Below the pieces are notes generated by a model. That model was not told where the DNA came from. It worked only from the letters and a program-made list of their open reading frames with translations, and ran no database searches. Positions 56,668-60,863 of a stretch of DNA of 60,863 nucleotides are shown here, piece after piece. The position numbers were made by a program, and so were the translations under genes. The stretch spans positions 1-60,863 of the forward strand of contig JAJYYH010000004.1 in assembly GCA_021801255.1 (NCBI GenBank). Direction: 5' to 3'. The stretch's first letter is position 1. Every line of letters starts with the position of its first letter. The DNA is from Pseudomonadota bacterium (GTDB lineage Bacteria; Pseudomonadota; Alphaproteobacteria; Acetobacterales; Acetobacteraceae).

Positions 56668-57833
56668 CCCGGCCACAGCCATCGCGCGGGAGCGCAGCAC
56701 ACGGGGCGCCGGTGGAGAGCAGAAGAAAAAATCCTGAAAAACCGATGATCGTTCTCGCTTTGCAGGGCGGGGGCGCGCTCGGCGCCTATCACATCGGCGC
56801 CTATCAGGCGCTGGCCGAAGCGGGCTTCGAGCCCGACTGGATCGCCGGCATCTCGATCGGGGCGATCAACGGCGCGCTCATCGCCGGCAACCCGCCTGGC
56901 GATCGCCTCGCCCGGCTGGAAGCTTTCTGGCGCGACATCACATGGCCCGCATGGGCCACCATGCCGGCATTCCCCACAGGGATCGCCGATCCCGCCAGCT
57001 ATGCCGAGGCGCTGCTTCTCGGCCAGCCGAATTTTTTCGCCCCACGACCGCTCAATCCGTTTTTCGCACCCCCCGGCGCGCCATCGGCGACTAGCTTCTA
57101 CGACACCACACCCTTGCGTCAGACCCTCCTGCGCCTGGTGGATTTTCCCCGGCTCGGCGCCGGGGCGCCACGCTTCACCGTGGGCGCGACCGATGTCGCA
57201 AGTGGCGATCTTGCATTTTTCGATAGCCACGCCATGGCGCTCGGGGTGGAACATGTGCTCGCCAGCGCTTCCCTGCCGCCGGCTTTCCCGGCAACCCGGA
57301 TCGAGGCGGCATCCTATTGGGACGGCGGCACGGTTGCCAACACGCCGCTCGATGCGGTGCTGAACACGTTTCCCGTGAAGCCCATGCTGGTGTTCGTGCT
57401 CGATCTCTGGCGCGGACAAGGCCGCGTGCCGCAAGACATGCGCGAGGTGCTCTGGCGCATCAAGGAAATCCGCTACGCGAGCCGCACGCGCGCGCAGATC
57501 AGCGCGATCACCACGCGCCTCAACCACCAACGCGCCCTTCAACTTTTGCGTGCCGCCGCGCCGGGGGCGACATTGCCAGCCGGCCAGTTGGCGGCCGGGC
57601 GCGTGGACATCATGCATTTGATCTATGCCGCGAGCGCGGCGGGCATTCCCGAGAATGACGCGGAGTTCTCGCTGTATCAGATCGCGAAACGCCGCCAGGC
57701 CGGCTATGCGGACATGCAGGCGGCGCTTGCCGCGGCACCTTGGCGCGCCGCGCCATGGCCATCCCATGTCGCGGCGCGCGTACACCGCTTCGAGGCCGGG
57801 CAAGTTGCGACACTGCCCGATCCGCCGTTGTGA
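56664..57833 (+). CDS. Patatin-like phospholipase
   Basis: 389 residues from ATG 56664, overlapping the previous stop by ATGA (Met at 56745 is the other choice). The fold shows IVLALQGGGALGAYHIGAYQ near residue 28 (oxyanion GGGxxG), the nucleophile in IAGISIGAINGALIAG (GxSxG) and the Asp of the dyad in SYWDGGTVANTPL (DGG). It would hydrolyse acyl esters of lipids. The coupled start hints at joint expression with the helicase cassette, though patatins also occur alone as housekeeping-type genes. Confidence 0.9.
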   Translation: MTRPQPSRGSAAHGAPVESRRKNPEKPMIVLALQGGGALGAYHIGAYQALAEAGFEPDWIAGISIGAINGALIAGNPPGDRLARLEAFWRDITWPAWATMPAFPTGIADPASYAEALLLGQPNFFAPRPLNPFFAPPGAPSATSFYDTTPLRQTLLRLVDFPRLGAGAPRFTVGATDVASGDLAFFDSHAMALGVEHVLASASLPPAFPATRIEAASYWDGGTVANTPLDAVLNTFPVKPMLVFVLDLWRGQGRVPQDMREVLWRIKEIRYASRTRAQISAITTRLNHQRALQLLRAAAPGATLPAGQLAAGRVDIMHLIYAASAAGIPENDAEFSLYQIAKRRQAGYADMQAALAAAPWRAAPWPSHVAARVHRFEAGQVATLPDPPL

Positions 57834-57873
57834 CCAGCGCCGCGGCGATCGTCCAATTCTTCGTAATACGACC

Positions 57874-59208
57874 ATGACGTCCAGCCGTCTCACGAATGTC
57901 AACGCGCCTGCAACTCTCACGCGTCTTTCCGCATCCGAACGATATAGGATATTTTTCTATCTGGGAATTTTGATCACGCTTCTTGCCTTCGGTGCGCCCT
58001 TCGGCGGCCTGATCGATATTCCTATCAGTTTTTTGCTCAAAAACAAATTGCACCTGACAGCGTCAGAGGTTACCGGATTTCGTCTTCTCGCCGCGATCCC
58101 CCTCTTTCTTTCCTTTCTCTTCGGCTTCCTGCGCGATATCTGGAACCCTTTTGGTATGAAGGATCGCGGATTCTTGATGGTGTTCGGAGCAATCGGCGCT
58201 GGCCTCTATGTTGTTTTCGCGTTCGCTCCCATGACATACGCGACCCTCCTTGCCGCTGTTGTGCTGGTCACCATCGCCTTTTTATTTGTCACGAGCGCGC
58301 AAAACGGGTTGGCATCCGAAATCGGCCAGCAGCATGTCATGTCCGGTCAGATCAGCGCCGCGTGGAATATTTTTGCCTCACTTCCCGCCGTCGTCGCACT
58401 CCTCGCGGGCGGCTGGCTCAGCGAGATTCTCGAAAGCACGCGCGCGGCATGGGTCTTGCGTATTCTGTTTCTCTCGGGTGCGGCGATCATGGCCGCCATA
58501 GCCATCTTTGGCGTATGGAAGCCGCGTGACGTCTTTGACAATCTTGCTCCCGCAAGCAAAAACCCGCCGCTTCTACGACAACATATAAGAATCCTCGCCG
58601 GCCATTGGCCGATCTATCCAGCCTTGCTGATTTGGCTCCTGTGGAACTTCGCGCCGGGTTCGGCCACGCCACTGCAATACTATCTACAGAATACGCTCCA
58701 TGCGACGGACACGCAGTGGGGCCAATGGAACGCCATCTTCGCCGCCGCCTTCATTCCGACATTCGCGATTTTCGGCTATCTTTGCCGCAAGATCCCACTA
58801 AGAACACTCCTTTTCTGGGGCACGGCTATCGCGGTTCCCCAAATGCTGCCGCTGCTTTTCATCCATTCCCTGGTGGGTGCCCTGATCGTCGCGGTGCCCA
58901 TCGGACTGATGGGCGGGATTGCCACCGCCGCCTATCTGGATCTTCTCATTCGCGCTGGCCCTGCCGGCTTGCAGGGAACCACCCTGATGCTATCGGGCGC
59001 GCTCTACTTCATTGCGGCACGATTTGGCGACGTTCTCGGCGCATGGCTCTATGATCAATACGGCGGATTTGTGATTTGCGTGATTGCGACAACCATGGTT
59101 TATGCCCTAATCTTGCCGATTATTTTTCTGATACCGCAACACTTGATCGCAACCCATGATGGTGAAATCCTACATGACAAGGAAATTGAAGCAAGACCGG
59201 AGGTATGA
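57874..59208 (+). CDS. MFS transporter of the BT1/PucC-like group
   Basis: 444 residues from ATG 57874. About 12 hydrophobic segments. The first loop and TM2-TM3 (SEVTGFRLLAAIPLFLSFLF, GFLRDIWNPFGMKDR) recall folate-biopterin or PucC-type carriers, where RD-x-W-x-P replaces the usual MFS loop motif. Its codon use is more AT-rich than its neighbours (TTT, ATT, AAA are common), a sign of possible transfer. The substrate is unknown. Confidence 0.75.
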   Translation: MTSSRLTNVNAPATLTRLSASERYRIFFYLGILITLLAFGAPFGGLIDIPISFLLKNKLHLTASEVTGFRLLAAIPLFLSFLFGFLRDIWNPFGMKDRGFLMVFGAIGAGLYVVFAFAPMTYATLLAAVVLVTIAFLFVTSAQNGLASEIGQQHVMSGQISAAWNIFASLPAVVALLAGGWLSEILESTRAAWVLRILFLSGAAIMAAIAIFGVWKPRDVFDNLAPASKNPPLLRQHIRILAGHWPIYPALLIWLLWNFAPGSATPLQYYLQNTLHATDTQWGQWNAIFAAAFIPTFAIFGYLCRKIPLRTLLFWGTAIAVPQMLPLLFIHSLVGALIVAVPIGLMGGIATAAYLDLLIRAGPAGLQGTTLMLSGALYFIAARFGDVLGAWLYDQYGGFVICVIATTMVYALILPIIFLIPQHLIATHDGEILHDKEIEARPEV

Positions 59209-59330
59209 CGACGCCGCGGCCCTATGAGAGGCCATGGCCCTATGAATTGTCCGTCGGCGTCATCTTGTAGCTACACAAAGGGCACAAATCAGAGCTTGAT
59301 CTGACAGACGGTATTGGATGCTTGGCGCCG

Positions 59331-59741
59331 ATGGGTGTGTCTATCGTGTTCGGGTGGCCGCGGATTTTTTTATCAGCCGCCATATCTTGCTGGCGCAAAA
59401 TTCCAGGACATCACGAGCTGGTTCAGGGTGAAATGGCCGTCCGTCCCTACGAACGCCTGAAACTGGAAATGGGCCGGCTCAAAAAACACCAAGACAAGCT
59501 GGATTTTTTCGTTCTGGACCTCCAGGTCCGTCGCGTTCTTGCCGGCAGATGGTCCTCGCTCAAAGGCGGGGCGATCTGGGCCTATGGCCTCTTGAGCGAT
59601 TACGGGCGGAGCTTCAGCCAGCCGCTGTTTCTGCTGCTTGTCAAGGTGCTCGCCAGGGTCGATGCACTCTGGGGCCATTCCGGCCTCGGCTATGCGCGCG
59701 CCCTCGGCCTCGGCCTCCGCAACACTTTCCGCCTGCGCTGA
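59331..59741 (+). pseudogene. Truncated membrane-protein remnant
   Basis: From ATG 59331 the frame soon reads RPYERLKLEMGRLKKHQDKL, DFFVLDLQVRRVLAGRWSSL and WAYGLLSDYGRSFSQPLFLL. This resembles the segment between the pentapeptide repeats and the membrane helices of larger alphaproteobacterial proteins (remembered pattern). The usual N-terminal repeats are missing and the C-terminal helices are replaced by an Arg/Leu-rich tail, so this is probably a 5' and 3' truncated copy. Confidence 0.5.
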
Positions 59742-59820
59742 GCGCGTTCAGCCGCGGGCACGCCGGGCAAAAGGGGCAGCCCCCAAACGAACGGAAGCCA
59801 CCCCATGCCCGGCCCGCCCC

Positions 59821-60610
59821 TCAGCCACGCGCCCGCCGGCGCGCGAGCGCGAGCCCGATAACCCCCGCGCCGAGCAGCGCAAGCGAGGCCGGCTCCGGCA
59901 CGCTCGCCGGCACGCTCGCCGGCGGATCATCGACATTCAGCGCTGACAGCGCCACCGCGCCGGCTTCGTTGGACGTGTTGCTTTGGCCATCGCCCGTGCC
60001 GACGACATCGATGGTCATGCTGGTGAGGCTGGTTCCCGCCCAGTTCGCCGGCAGGACGAAGCTCTGTTCATCGAGACGCTGGCTCAGATTCGTGCCGTTA
60101 TTGCCGTTGTTCCACCAATTCTCCGCCGTCACGTCGCCGAGCGCGGGCGTGGTGTTGGTTCCCGGCAGCGTGTCGGAAAAGATGTTTTGATTGTAGTCGC
60201 GAACCGTCTGACCGCTTTGCAGGCCATAGGTCGCGGTGTTGCCGGCGGAATTGGCGAAGGTGATCAACACCGCGGCGTTGTTGTCGGCGGTGTTGCCGAT
60301 GAGGCCGTAGAACTCATTGAACAATGACTGCACGGTGGCGCCGGCGGTCAAGGCGATCGGAGAAAAATTGATCGTCAGCATATTGCTTCCGGCTCCCATG
60401 CTGGTTGCCGGAACGGCGACATAGTGTCCGCTCCAGTTGGCGAAGGTGATGCCGGTGTTCTGATTGCCGTCGGTCGGGGCGGTGACGATGGAACTGCCGC
60501 CAACCTCCTGGCTCCACTGGCCGGAGAAAAATGTCCCGTTCGTGCCCCCGCCGTAATAGGCGGAGAAATTGATCGCGGTGATGGTGTCGGCCCAGGCTGG
60601 CGTCGATCCC
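59821..60610 (-). pseudogene. PEP-CTERM protein gene without a usable start
   Basis: The sense frame runs from about 60610 (TPAWADTITAINFSAYYGGG) to the sorting tail VPEPASLALLGAGVIGLALA RRR-type end, so the mature protein (about 255 residues, Gly/Asn/Thr-rich, beta-type) is intact. A TAA precedes it in frame and there is no ATG, GTG or TTG before Met 60399, so the signal peptide and start codon are gone. AGGAG just downstream of that TAA may be the old ribosome site. It is either recently inactivated or starts in another way. Confidence 0.65.
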
Positions 60611-60708
60611 GCCGCCAGCCACCTCCGACAGGCGCTGCGTGCTCCTGAACGTTACGGAACGACAGCACACAAAAAAACCGCAACTTTATTAAATTTTAAA
60701 TTTCCTGA

Positions 60709-60863
60709 TTACGCATGATTTTCAGCCAACTTAAGTAGGCGGTAGGGCATTGGCGGTGTCCGCACCGCGGCCCAGGTGAGGCGCGGGATCATGGCGGCGA
60801 GGTCGTATCGGCGGTTGAAGCGATACGCGAACTCGGCGAGGTAGCGCGGCACATGCTTGCTGC
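60709..60863 (-). CDS. IS1595-type transposase, C-terminal part at the window edge
   Basis: The minus frame enters at the right edge as SKHVPRYLAEFAYRFNRRYD and continues AAMIPRLTWAAVRTPPMPYR LLKLAENHA to TAA at 60709-60711. This is the end of an ISXO2-like DDE transposase (YLxEFxYRFNRR and TPPMPYRLLKLAE are family hallmarks as I remember them). The rest lies beyond the window, so the copy may be intact. Confidence 0.8.
   Translation of the reverse strand, partial: SKHVPRYLAEFAYRFNRRYDLAAMIPRLTWAAVRTPPMPYRLLKLAENHA

Overview
The window is high-GC DNA from an alphaproteobacterium. The gene set (ftsEX next to a zinc-ribbon protein, red-type RuBisCO with CbbX, a lanthanide-type methanol dehydrogenase, PEP-CTERM proteins, closest remembered gene styles) suggests a member of the Acetobacteraceae or a close relative, perhaps an acidophile or purple bacterium. 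No rRNA or other decisive marker is present, so this placement is inference.

Layout. 1-746: decayed transposase ends. 747-6312: a fused hydantoinase/oxoprolinase, a MarR-type regulator and an MFS carrier, with a clear inverted repeat in the divergent promoter. 6445-9922: plsC, a YdcF-like protein, ftsX and ftsE (one overlapping minus-strand unit), then a divergent zinc-ribbon membrane protein. 9926-12350: badI and badH, two ring-degradation genes of cyclohexanecarboxylate/benzoate catabolism, with a divergent badR-like regulator and a palindrome between them. 12484-19526: housekeeping genes parE, a secreted GDSL hydrolase with a PEP-CTERM tail, tRNA-Ala, yggT, yggU, folD, ribA and a response regulator. 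19604-31777: a Calvin cycle cluster in the order cbbR / cbbF-P-T-A-L-S-X-rpe, then a secreted alpha/beta hydrolase and pgk. 31894-37411: a PQQ-type sugar dehydrogenase relative, two permeases and a lipoprotein. 37518-43102: xoxF, xoxG, xoxJ and a CXXCW rhodanese, plus three small secreted proteins of unknown function. 43204-47930: a PCMT-like methyltransferase, transposase debris and modABC. 47931-52338: tRNA-Asn, tRNA-Leu, a GT90 glycosyltransferase cut at its 3' end by an IS256-like remnant, a haloacid dehalogenase and more debris. 52339-59208: a four-gene cassette around an SNF2 helicase, then a patatin and an MFS carrier. 59331-60863: a truncated gene, a PEP-CTERM gene without a start, and the edge of an IS1595-type element.

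How the genes fit together (inference). XoxF/XoxG/XoxJ would oxidise methanol in the periplasm using PQQ and a lanthanide. FolD and a possible molybdenum formate dehydrogenase supplied by ModABC could carry C1 units to CO2. The adjacent cbb cluster would fix that CO2. The window therefore reads as the core of an autotrophic methylotroph, with a side ability to degrade alicyclic acids.

The most unusual signal is a repeat of about 104 bp in three copies (20805-20908, 31775-31879, 46057-46158). Each copy supplies the TGA stop codon of the gene before it, lies between CTGAG direct repeats, and carries a hairpin whose arms covary. The second lead is the SNF2 helicase cassette at 52339-56667, whose two small leading genes and zinc-cluster partner I cannot match to a named system.
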